From positions 17,851 through 34,811 of the forward strand of contig DCJA01000013.1 in the NCBI GenBank assembly GCA_002317175.1: a DNA stretch of 16,961 nt. Reading direction: 5' to 3'. The notes under the pieces are model-generated. The model was not told the DNA's origin and did not search any database. It saw only the letters and a list, made by a program, of their open reading frames with translations. Position numbers and translations under genes: made by a program. Positions 7,199-13,625 of the stretch are shown here, piece by piece; within the stretch, counting starts at the first letter, position 1, and each line of letters opens with the position of its first letter. Source of the DNA: Lachnospiraceae bacterium UBA1712. Lineage in GTDB: Bacteria; Bacillota; Clostridia; Lachnospirales; Lachnospiraceae.

Positions 7199-8149
7199 TT
7201 ATTCAAATAAAAACTCTGGTGGTTTTTGGCCACACTTCTCATATATCTCTATCAATTTCTCTTCATATTTTTTAAAAACTGGATAATTATGACAATTATA
7301 GAATTGCTTTGGGGTCATATAATCATCCCCCATTGTTTTTGCCAGAATACGTTCATATTGTTGAGGAACAGGCACCTTCATTCCGCAGAATTCAAGATAT
7401 TTTGGATTACCAAACCAATCAATTGGAATATTCTCATCATCGCCCGAGATTGCCCAATTATGAATTCTTGCCACATTTTTAGAATTTGTATCATTGAATG
7501 TTGCTGATATGCAATGTGTAAACCTGGTCATCTGACTTACAATCGTATCATCTCTTACAAAAGTATACCCCGTGGCATTTTCTATTTGACTTATAACATT
7601 CTCTATTTCCTGGTCTGTCACACTATTGGGATTCTGTTGTCTCCATCTATTATCAGCTCGCTGTGCAACAAATCTAGCATTTTGATGAAGCCAGCTTAGC
7701 GCCTCTATATCATCTTGATCAACAGGTGTTTTATCTAAAACATATATATCTATTCCTGTGGGATATGGACAATTATGAAATCGCTCTAAATAATCCTGTT
7801 CCATGCAAGTATAGTAAGTATTTATTAGCCGCATAGGATAAAGCGAAGAAACATCAATGTTAATCAAATGGAAATAAGATTCCAATTCACCAGCATGCTC
7901 GATTAGCTTATCATAATCCCATCTCATCATAATGATATCTATATCATCATCCCAAGGAATAAAGCCTTTATGCCTTACTGCCCCAAGAAGAGTACCGTAA
8001 TAAACATAGTAGGTTATGTCATTATTTGTACATATTCTATCTAATTCATGAAGGCACTCTAATCCAGCTGCCCAATATCTTTTCATCATGCCTCTAACAT
8101 AAAATTTGCATTGTTCTTCAGGCACGAAAAAACTATCATCCAATATCAT
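7199..8149 (-). CDS. LicD-family phosphotransferase (second of four)
   Basis: Predicted 316-residue soluble LicD-domain protein: MMKRYWAAGLECLHELDRIC (21-40), GTLLGAVRH (52-60), WDDDID (66-71), RFHNCPYPTGIDIYVLDKTP and CHNYP near the C-terminus. All positions expected for metal and phosphate chemistry in this family are present. GGGAG sits 5 nt before the ATG. Unlike the other licD junctions, the gap upstream is 85 nt and contains a sigma-28-like -10 element (8188-8195), so copies two to four and the cytidylyltransferase gene may have their own flagellar promoter. Divergence between the copies suggests different acceptors or successive transfers. The family is certain to my eye; the substrate is unknown. 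Confidence 0.85.
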   Translation of the reverse strand: MILDDSFFVPEEQCKFYVRGMMKRYWAAGLECLHELDRICTNNDITYYVYYGTLLGAVRHKGFIPWDDDIDIIMMRWDYDKLIEHAGELESYFHLINIDVSSLYPMRLINTYYTCMEQDYLERFHNCPYPTGIDIYVLDKTPVDQDDIEALSWLHQNARFVAQRADNRWRQQNPNSVTDQEIENVISQIENATGYTFVRDDTIVSQMTRFTHCISATFNDTNSKNVARIHNWAISGDDENIPIDWFGNPKYLEFCGMKVPVPQQYERILAKTMGDDYMTPKQFYNCHNYPVFKKYEEKLIEIYEKCGQKPPEFLFE

Positions 8150-8187
8150 CTACACTCCCATATCCAATTGTTATATTTGAAAATATA

Positions 8188-8195
8188 ATATCGGA
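8188..8195 (-). promoter_or_regulatory. Candidate sigma-28-type -10 element inside the licD cluster
   Basis: The minus strand reads TCCGATAT, identical to the -10 of the first flagellin promoter (11180-11187). The -35 region at 15-16 nt spacing reads only TGAG/TTGA instead of TAAA. It lies in the 85-nt gap before the second licD gene, 38 nt upstream of its ATG. The weak -35 lowers confidence, but the exact -10 in a non-coding gap is suggestive. Confidence 0.45.
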
Positions 8196-8234
8196 CAAAA
8201 TGTGCAACAACTCAAAATACTATCTAATATTATA

Positions 8235-9218
8235 CTATATAATCTCGCTATCTAACAAGAAATCCGGCACTTGCAATCCACATTTTGCGAATGTATCTAT
8301 CAATATCTGCTGCGACCTACGATATCCTGGATACTCATGTCCTGCGCCTTCTCTAAGCGGAATCATATAGTTTTCTCCGAAACGCTCAATAAGTATATCG
8401 TTATATTGTTCTGGAGCCATAATGTCTATATTCTCGAATGGTAATCGTACCCCTTCACCATACAGTTTTATAGGTTGAGGTTTTCTTGCACCTCGCGCCC
8501 ATCCATGAAGATAAACTACTTCCTTGCTATCAGTTTCCCAATATCTAGACTGCACTTTATCTAATATATTGGTAAGCTGAACTGACATATTAGCTGCTCT
8601 GTCAAGTTTTATACCAGTAACCTGTTCGATAATTGCCAATAGATGTTCAAACTCTTCTTCACTATATGCATCATTGGCATAAATAGCTTTATGCTCTGCT
8701 TCTGACATAAATGCTTTGTCTGTACGCTGAGCAGCATATTTGATACACTGATGTAGTTCTCTAAACTCTTTTCTTTCCTGCTCCGAATCAGGTAATTTAT
8801 CTAAAACATATATATCTATGCCAGTTGAATGAGGGCACATGTGATATTTAACAAGGAAATCTTCTGAGATCATAGGAGCACATGTATTTACAACACGAAG
8901 TGGCGCTAGAGATGTTGCCATATTATTATATATCATCACTCCATCTTGAAATTCTTCTGGCGCTAAAGTTCTGAATCTATCATAGTCACCTCTTAGCATA
9001 CATATATCCATATCATCATCCCAAGGTATGAATCCTTTATGCCTTACTGCACCAAGCAAAGTCCCATAGTCTGCATAATAGATTACTCCTATCTTATTAC
9101 AAACTCTTTCAAACTCACTCAGCACTTCGATATGTGACGCCCAGTATCTCTTCATCATAGAACTGATATTGAATCCATCTCTTTCTTCACTTTTAAAATA
9201 CTCATCTTCAAAATACAT
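8235..9218 (-). CDS. LicD-family phosphotransferase (first of four, next to flagellin)
   Basis: Predicted 327-residue soluble protein with the LicD layout: MMKRYWASHIEVLSEFERVC (21-40), GTLLGAVRH (52-60), WDDDMD (66-71), YHMCPHSTGIDIYVLDKLP, and GHEYP near the end. The acidic cluster is complete. The start has GAGGGA 6 nt before the ATG. It is the licD copy closest to the flagellins. The strong terminator of the second flagellin ends only about 20 nt upstream, too near for an independent promoter between them. Its expression therefore probably depends on read-through, giving a low enzyme level beside abundant flagellin. It probably shares the CDP-linked donor made by the downstream cytidylyltransferase fusion; this is inference. 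Confidence 0.85.
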   Translation of the reverse strand: MYFEDEYFKSEERDGFNISSMMKRYWASHIEVLSEFERVCNKIGVIYYADYGTLLGAVRHKGFIPWDDDMDICMLRGDYDRFRTLAPEEFQDGVMIYNNMATSLAPLRVVNTCAPMISEDFLVKYHMCPHSTGIDIYVLDKLPDSEQERKEFRELHQCIKYAAQRTDKAFMSEAEHKAIYANDAYSEEEFEHLLAIIEQVTGIKLDRAANMSVQLTNILDKVQSRYWETDSKEVVYLHGWARGARKPQPIKLYGEGVRLPFENIDIMAPEQYNDILIERFGENYMIPLREGAGHEYPGYRRSQQILIDTFAKCGLQVPDFLLDSEII

Positions 9219-9238
9219 GCTATTCCCTCATATACATC

Positions 9239-9265
9239 AAAAACCCAGGGCGAACCCTGGGTTTT
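9239..9265 (-). terminator. Strong intrinsic terminator of the flagellin transcript
   Basis: An 11-bp perfect stem (AAAACCCAGGG / CCCTGGGTTTT) is closed by a UUCG loop on the minus strand and followed by a T-run. It is the strongest terminator in the window. It lies 80 nt after the second flagellin stop and about 20 nt before the first licD start, so it can act as an attenuator between them. Confidence 0.9.
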
Positions 9266-9309
9266 CTAATTATGGTTTTATAGTTAAGCTCTACGCCAAC
9301 TCTCCACCT

Positions 9310-9331
9310 ATCTTCGGACCCTTTAGAAGAT
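9310..9331 (-). other. Hairpin in the 3' untranslated region of the second flagellin
   Basis: ATCTTC and GAAGAT form a perfect 6-bp stem around a 10-nt loop, 14 nt past the flagellin stop. Further 3' the RNA (GGTGGAGAGTT ... AACTATAAAACC) can form a second, weaker helix before the terminator. There is no U-tract here. It may stabilise the mRNA end or bind a protein; no known RNA family is recognised. Confidence 0.4.
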
Positions 9332-9344
9332 TTACGACTAATTA

Positions 9345-10163
9345 TTAGCCAAGAATAGAAAGTACACCCTGGTTAGACTGGTTAGCCTGTGCAAGCATAG
9401 CCTGACCTGCCTGTGCAAGGATATTGTTGTTAGAGTACTTAACCATTTCTGATGCCATATCTGTATCACGAATCTGGCTCTCAGCTGCTGTTGTATTTTC
9501 AACAACGTTATCAAGATTCTTGATTGTGTGCTCAAGTCTGTTCTGAACTGCACCAAGGTTAGCTCTCTGCTTATTAAGTGTTGTAATAGCATTCTTAATA
9601 GAAGAAATAGCTGACTGTGCCTTAGCCTGTGTTGAAACAGATGTAGTTGTTAATGAAAGACCCTTTGTACTAATAGAACCAATTGTTACAGTGATTCTGT
9701 TTGTAGAAAGACCTTCTGCACCAACCTGAAGAGCTACGCTCTTGAATGATCCATTAAGGAGCATTCTAGTATTGAATGTTGTTGTTGTAGATACACGGTC
9801 GATTTCTGACTTAAGAGCAGATACTTCAAGCTGGATATATGAAAGATCTTCTGAAGTATTTGTTCCGTTTGCTGCCTTAACTGCTAACTCGTTCATTCTC
9901 TGAAGCATATCATGTACTTCATTGAGTGCACCTTCAGCTGTCTGTACACAAGAGATACCATCCTGCGCGTTAGAAGAAGCCTGTGTAAGACCTCTAATCT
10001 GACGTCTCATCTTCTCAGAAATAGCAAGACCTGCTGCATCATCTGCTGCACGGTTAATCTTGTAACCTGAAGAAAGTTTCTCTGTGCTCTTAGCCTGTGT
10101 AGACTGTGTTAAACCGAGCATTCTGTTAGAATTCATTGCTGTTAAATTGTGCTGTACTACCAT
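9345..10163 (-). CDS. Flagellin, second copy
   Basis: Predicted 272-residue filament subunit exported by the flagellar type III system. The N-terminal D0/D1 half has the canonical MVVQHNLTAMNSNRML, LSSGYKINRAADDAAGLAIS and LQRMNELAVKAANGTN. The C-terminal half has QNRLEHTIKNL and AAESQIRDTDMASEMVK. The middle is short, with no D2/D3 domains, so it is a minimal flagellin. It differs from the first copy at 17 of 272 positions, 10 of them within about residues 151-182. It has one cysteine (residue 72), unusual for a flagellin and shared with the first copy. AAGGAGG 8 nt before ATG is a strong ribosome binding site. I see no flagellar promoter in the 130-nt gap upstream, so it is probably co-transcribed with the first copy. 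A GGA-loop hairpin precedes its ribosome binding site. Confidence 0.96.
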   Translation of the reverse strand: MVVQHNLTAMNSNRMLGLTQSTQAKSTEKLSSGYKINRAADDAAGLAISEKMRRQIRGLTQASSNAQDGISCVQTAEGALNEVHDMLQRMNELAVKAANGTNTSEDLSYIQLEVSALKSEIDRVSTTTTFNTRMLLNGSFKSVALQVGAEGLSTNRITVTIGSISTKGLSLTTTSVSTQAKAQSAISSIKNAITTLNKQRANLGAVQNRLEHTIKNLDNVVENTTAAESQIRDTDMASEMVKYSNNNILAQAGQAMLAQANQSNQGVLSILG

Positions 10164-10170
10164 AATATTT

Positions 10171-10205
10171 TCCTCCTTGAATTTGTCTGTGCGAATCCTT
10201 TCGCA
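10171..10205 (-). promoter_or_regulatory. Predicted CsrA two-site target in the leader of the second flagellin
   Basis: On the minus strand TGCGAA-AGGA-TTCGCA forms a perfect 6-bp hairpin (10190-10205) presenting AGGA in a tetraloop. Nineteen nt after its GGA comes the Shine-Dalgarno AAGGAGGA (10171-10178). CsrA binds GGA in hairpin loops and represses B. subtilis hag through one upstream hairpin plus one site over the ribosome binding site. The same arrangement is visible here, and csrA and fliW are encoded about 4 kb upstream in the same locus. Confidence 0.68.
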
Positions 10206-10238
10206 TCAGTTTGAATTAATAAATATATAGTTGTAAGC

Positions 10239-10272
10239 GTGTTGTTCACCGGGTCCAGGTTTTACGCAACAC
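10239..10272 (-). other. Stem-loop between the two flagellin genes
   Basis: GTGTTG and CAACAC form a 6-bp outer stem enclosing an inner ACC/GGT hairpin with a TGGACCC loop. It lies 22-55 nt past the first flagellin stop. There is no U-tract on the minus strand, so it is probably not a terminator. It may be a processing or stabilising structure in a two-flagellin mRNA. Confidence 0.4.
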
Positions 10273-10293
10273 ACCTATTACTACCAACTTAGC

Positions 10294-11112
10294 TTACTGT
10301 AAAAGTGAAAGTACTCCCTGATTTGACTGATTAGCCTGTGCTAACATCGACTGTCCTGCCTGTGCAAGGATATTGTTGTTAGAATACTTAACCATTTCTG
10401 ATGCCATATCTGTATCACGAATCTGGCTCTCAGCTGCTGTTGTATTTTCAACAACATTATCAAGATTCTTAATAGTGTGCTCAAGTCTGTTCTGAACTGC
10501 ACCAAGGTTAGCTCTCTGCTTATTAAGTGTTGTAATAGCATTCTTAATAGAAGATATAGCTGACTGCGCCGATTCCTGAGTTGAAACAGACATATTTGTC
10601 AATGAAAGTCCCTTAACCGTAATTGACGAAATGCTAATTGTAATTCTATTTGTCGAGGTACCTTCTGCACCAACCTGAAGAGCTACGCTCTTGAAAGATC
10701 CATTAAGAAGCATTCTAGTATTGAATGTTGTTGTTGTAGATACACGATCGATTTCTGACTTAAGAGCTGATACCTCAAGCTGAATATATGAAAGATCTTC
10801 TGAGGTATTTGTTCCGTTTGCTGCCTTAACTGCTAACTCATTCATTCTCTGAAGCATATCATGTACTTCATTGAGTGCACCTTCAGCTGTCTGTACACAA
10901 GAGATACCATCCTGTGCATTAGTAGAAGCCTGTGTAAGACCTCTGATCTGACGTCTCATCTTTTCTGAAATAGCAAGGCCAGCTGCATCATCTGCTGCTC
11001 TGTTAATTCTGTATCCTGAAGATAACTTCTCAGTACTTTTTGCCTGTGTAGTAGTTGTTAATCCTAACATTCTGTTAGAGTTCATTGCTGTAAGGTTGTG
11101 CTGTACTACCAT
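10294..11112 (-). CDS. Flagellin, first copy
   Basis: Predicted 272-residue flagellin with the same D0/D1-only architecture as the second copy: MVVQHNLTAMNSNRMLGL, RINRAADDAAGLAISEKMRR, an RMNELAVKAANGT segment at ~89-101 corresponding to the TLR5-contact stretch of other flagellins, and a C-terminal D0 helix ending ANQSNQGVLSLLQ. The central differences from its twin fall where Ser/Thr O-glycosylation is usual; both are Ser/Thr-rich there. Cys72 is present. The start has AGGAGAAG about 6 nt upstream. A near-consensus sigma-28-type promoter is 68-94 nt upstream and the leader has several GGA motifs, one of which could sit in a CCC/GGG-closed loop. This is probably the main flagellin promoter of the pair. 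Confidence 0.96.
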   Translation of the reverse strand: MVVQHNLTAMNSNRMLGLTTTTQAKSTEKLSSGYRINRAADDAAGLAISEKMRRQIRGLTQASTNAQDGISCVQTAEGALNEVHDMLQRMNELAVKAANGTNTSEDLSYIQLEVSALKSEIDRVSTTTTFNTRMLLNGSFKSVALQVGAEGTSTNRITISISSITVKGLSLTNMSVSTQESAQSAISSIKNAITTLNKQRANLGAVQNRLEHTIKNLDNVVENTTAAESQIRDTDMASEMVKYSNNNILAQAGQSMLAQANQSNQGVLSLLQ

Positions 11113-11138
11113 AATTCTTCTCCTCTATAGAACCCTTA

Positions 11139-11153
11139 TCCCTATCCTTTGGG
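11139..11153 (-). promoter_or_regulatory. Possible CsrA site in the leader of the first flagellin
   Basis: The minus-strand leader reads CCC-AAAGGATA-GGG, a 3-bp stem that would show AGGA in its loop, followed by a second GGA just downstream and by the Shine-Dalgarno GAGGAGAAG (11117-11125). The stem is short and can shift register along the C-run, so this is weaker than the site before the second flagellin. Confidence 0.45.
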
Positions 11154-11179
11154 GGGTGTTTTTTGTTCTTACACTTACT

Positions 11180-11206
11180 ATATCGGACCATCAAGGTAAA
11201 ACTTTA
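11180..11206 (-). promoter_or_regulatory. Sigma-28 (FliA/SigD)-type flagellin promoter
   Basis: The minus strand has TAAA (11203-11206), a 15-nt spacer, and TCCGATAT (11180-11187), one mismatch from the SigD consensus. Transcription would start near 11173, leaving a leader of about 60 nt before the first flagellin ATG. It lies in the 113-nt gap after the chaperone-like gene. Confidence 0.85.
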
Positions 11207-11225
11207 TAGCAAATCTAAAAAAAAA

Positions 11226-11699
11226 TTATTTTTTACTATCTAAAAATTGAGATTCTCTAATATTAGCACCTGACATACTCTTGTAGTAGTCATATGCCAC
11301 CTTTGATCCAACCCTACTCTGCTTTATGTTCTTGCGTTCATTTTTAAAATATTGTTCAATTATTTTCTTATTTCTAGCTTCAGAGGCCTGAACGGTCACA
11401 CTTAACTCAGTTATTGTCCTTATCTTATCTTGTAGCTCTTTTATTTCCGATGCATACTTTTGTCGATTATCATTAAGTTCATCCGACAAGCTTTTATATA
11501 AGCTTTCAAATCCTTCATCAAGTTTTTCCAATCTTTCAATCAATCCGGATTTTTCGTCTATCGCCTTATCAAAGTCCATCATTTCTGCCCGTTCTTCTTC
11601 AAAGGCTTTGCGCTGCATCTCATTATAATTTTCGATTTCTTTAAGCAATTCTATCTTAAGATCAAGACTATCAGACAGCATGCTTAGACTATTGTTCAT
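11226..11699 (-). CDS. Small coiled-coil protein, probable flagellar export chaperone (FliT/FlgN-like)
   Basis: Predicted 157-residue soluble, charged, almost entirely helical protein. Heptad-like runs of Leu, Glu and Lys through residues ~10-120 (for example KIELLKEIENYNEMQRKAFE, EIKELQDKIRTITELSV) indicate coiled coils. The tail has VAYDYYKSMSGANIRESQFLDSKK, the sort of ending I associate with clostridial FlgN/FliT-type proteins; this is recognition by style, not a firm family match. Its start overlaps the fliS stop by 11 nt, implying translational coupling, with GGGAG 6 nt before the ATG. The gene after fliS is fliT in many flagellar operons, where FliT is the chaperone for the filament cap FliD encoded two genes upstream here. 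No signal peptide or membrane segment is seen. Confidence 0.62.
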   Translation of the reverse strand: MNNSLSMLSDSLDLKIELLKEIENYNEMQRKAFEEERAEMMDFDKAIDEKSGLIERLEKLDEGFESLYKSLSDELNDNRQKYASEIKELQDKIRTITELSVTVQASEARNKKIIEQYFKNERKNIKQSRVGSKVAYDYYKSMSGANIRESQFLDSKK

Positions 11700-12081
11700 T
11701 GGCTACTCCCTCTTTATTGATACGCATAACCTCTTTCCAATTATCTCTTACAGCATGCAGATGATTATTGACTTCAATCAATATCTCTTTATCTTTCTTA
11801 ACATTAGCTTCTACCAGTCTCTGTGCAAGATAGGAATAGATATTCTCAAAATCCTGTGCAACAGCATAGTTCATATCCAAAGTCTGACGAAGATAATCCA
11901 CTATTCTTTGAGCCTTAATGATATTAGTATGTGCTTTTTGCACATCCTTATTATCAATAGCTATCTCTGCAACATTACAGAACTTTATCGCGCCTTCATA
12001 AAGCATAAGTGTCAGTTCAGCTGGTGACGCAGTCATAATCTTATTGTTATTGTACTGAGCGTATGCATTTGGCAATGCCAT
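11689..12081 (-). CDS. fliS: FliS flagellin export chaperone
   Basis: Predicted 130-residue helical protein of normal FliS length. Family landmarks are YAQYNNNKIMTASPAELTLMLYEGAIKFCNVAE (about 8-40) and the later AQRIVDYLRQTLDMNYAVAQDFENIYSYLAQRLVEAN. FliS binds the disordered C-terminus of new flagellin in the cytosol, stops it polymerising and delivers it to the export gate. In B. subtilis it also affects the pool of flagellin that FliW can bind, so it links to the fliW-csrA pair here. The start has GGAGGT close upstream and only 6 nt separates it from the fliD stop. It overlaps the next gene by 11 nt. Confidence 0.95.
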   Translation of the reverse strand: MALPNAYAQYNNNKIMTASPAELTLMLYEGAIKFCNVAEIAIDNKDVQKAHTNIIKAQRIVDYLRQTLDMNYAVAQDFENIYSYLAQRLVEANVKKDKEILIEVNNHLHAVRDNWKEVMRINKEGVANEQ

Positions 12082-12087
12082 ATTTTA

Positions 12088-13614
12088 TCAACCTCCGAGC
12101 AGTGAAGTAACAGCGCTTGTATTGCTCTGCATCTTGGCCATAGCTGTCTCCATACTAGAGAACTTGCTGTACCATTTATCTTCGTATTCATTAAGCTTAT
12201 CTTCAAGATCAGATATTTTACTATTATAGTCATCATAGTCAGTCTTCATCTTCTTATCATCATAAAAACTACCATAACTTCTATATCCGCTAACTGACTT
12301 TGTCATACTATCCATCTTGGAATACAAATCACGAGATAACTGTGTAAAGAAGCTAACAACTGTATCTGGATCATTTGCAATCAAAGTCTTGAGTTTATCT
12401 GTTTTTCCCGACGTATCACTATCATCTGAATCACCATCTATATGATATGCATTCTTCTCATTATCTGCAGCATTAAAGTATCCAAGAGTACTGATACCAA
12501 AATCACTAAGATACATAGTCTTACCATTAACCTGAATTCCAGATGCCATAACAGACCTAAGACCTGAGCTAACAGAACTTAAATTGCTGTCTCTCCTTAA
12601 GATAGAATCAGAAATATTCTTTTCCCACTCTTCTACTTCTTTATCCGACATAGAATATTTTTCATCATCTGTCAGTGGTTCAAGCTTCTTGTCTTCTGCA
12701 TTATAAAGCTTATCCATCTCATTTATAATGCTATTATATTCCTTGATAAAACTCTTTATTACATCATAGATACCATCAGTATCATCCTGCGTATTTATAG
12801 TGATACTCTCTCCTGCTTTTGTCTGAGCCTGAGCAGTTATCGTAAGTCCATTTATTTCAAAAACATTGCTTGAACTTGTGAACTTGGCACCATTAAGAGT
12901 AATCTCCGCATCTTGTCCAGCAATTTTAGTAGCACCCTTTCCTGTAGTGTCACTTTCGTCTACTACCATTCCAAGCTTGCTTAATGCAGAGGTTGCATTT
13001 ACATCAGATGACGAAAAAGAGAAATCTCCACTCTCACCTGATACTTTTGAGCTAACAAATAATCTTTGATTTTTTTCATCAAAACTAGCATTTAAACCAA
13101 AATCTTTAAGCTTTGTAAGCACATCAGAGATAGTTGTATCTTTAGTAACTTCTATATCGAGACTATTATCACCCTGAGTAACAGAAAATGTTCCTTTGCC
13201 AGTACCATCAAAAGAAACTCCCAAATCCTCAAGTGTTGACAGTGCAGTATATCCCTGCTTTCCGTCTCCAAGCTCACCACCTGTTAGATATGCAGTCTTT
13301 GCAAGCTTATTTACTTCAAGTGTCTGAGAGCCATTAATCGCATTGGATCCAGTAATAACACTAGCAACACTTGAATCTGACACCTTTGTCGTCTTCTTTG
13401 TATAAGCAGAAGAAAAACGCATATTTGTCACATACTTAGTCTGAAGATTCTTAAGTTTTGTATTAAGTGACTTCCAGGCTTCCTGCTTATAATTGATGCT
13501 TTTCTGTGCTTTTTTTGCAGTATCTATTTTTTTCTTTCTGCTCTCACATAACTGCTCAATTAACGATTCTGTATCCATACCAGACATAAGTCCAGTTAAT
13601 CTATTAGTTGCCAT
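12088..13614 (-). CDS. fliD: FliD filament cap protein
   Basis: Predicted 508-residue secreted cap (hook-associated protein 2) that sits at the filament tip and guides flagellin folding. The N-terminus MATNRLTGLMSGMDTESLIEQL and the coiled region through ~65 are the FliD_N domain. The C-terminal FliD domain includes SVSSGLRSVMASGIQ and LSDFGISTLGYF, the final helical LSRDLYSKMDSMTKSV stretch and the end NTSAVTSLLGG, which closely fits the family. The middle is a variable Ser/Thr/Asp-rich domain. Only one start is sensible: AAGGAGGG 6 nt before ATG. It follows flaG by 11 nt and precedes fliS by 6 nt, the standard flaG-fliD-fliS order. Confidence 0.95.
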   Translation of the reverse strand: MATNRLTGLMSGMDTESLIEQLCESRKKKIDTAKKAQKSINYKQEAWKSLNTKLKNLQTKYVTNMRFSSAYTKKTTKVSDSSVASVITGSNAINGSQTLEVNKLAKTAYLTGGELGDGKQGYTALSTLEDLGVSFDGTGKGTFSVTQGDNSLDIEVTKDTTISDVLTKLKDFGLNASFDEKNQRLFVSSKVSGESGDFSFSSSDVNATSALSKLGMVVDESDTTGKGATKIAGQDAEITLNGAKFTSSSNVFEINGLTITAQAQTKAGESITINTQDDTDGIYDVIKSFIKEYNSIINEMDKLYNAEDKKLEPLTDDEKYSMSDKEVEEWEKNISDSILRRDSNLSSVSSGLRSVMASGIQVNGKTMYLSDFGISTLGYFNAADNEKNAYHIDGDSDDSDTSGKTDKLKTLIANDPDTVVSFFTQLSRDLYSKMDSMTKSVSGYRSYGSFYDDKKMKTDYDDYNSKISDLEDKLNEYEDKWYSKFSSMETAMAKMQSNTSAVTSLLGG

Positions 13615-13625
13615 AGTGTCCCTCC

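Noticed and set aside
9338..10541. Alternative frames with near-identical sequence inside both flagellin genes
   Set aside because: Their similarity follows from the similarity of the two flagellin genes themselves; no separate start signals are seen.
11113..11225. A c-di-GMP riboswitch in the flagellin leader, as seen before flagellar genes in C. difficile
   Set aside because: The leader is only ~60 nt from the predicted start and lacks the conserved GEMM-type motifs. The long gap before flgL also shows none.
11207..11225. A/T-rich inverted run as a terminator of the flaG operon
   Set aside because: It is only A and T runs without a stable G/C stem, and it lies right at the flagellin promoter; evidence is too weak.
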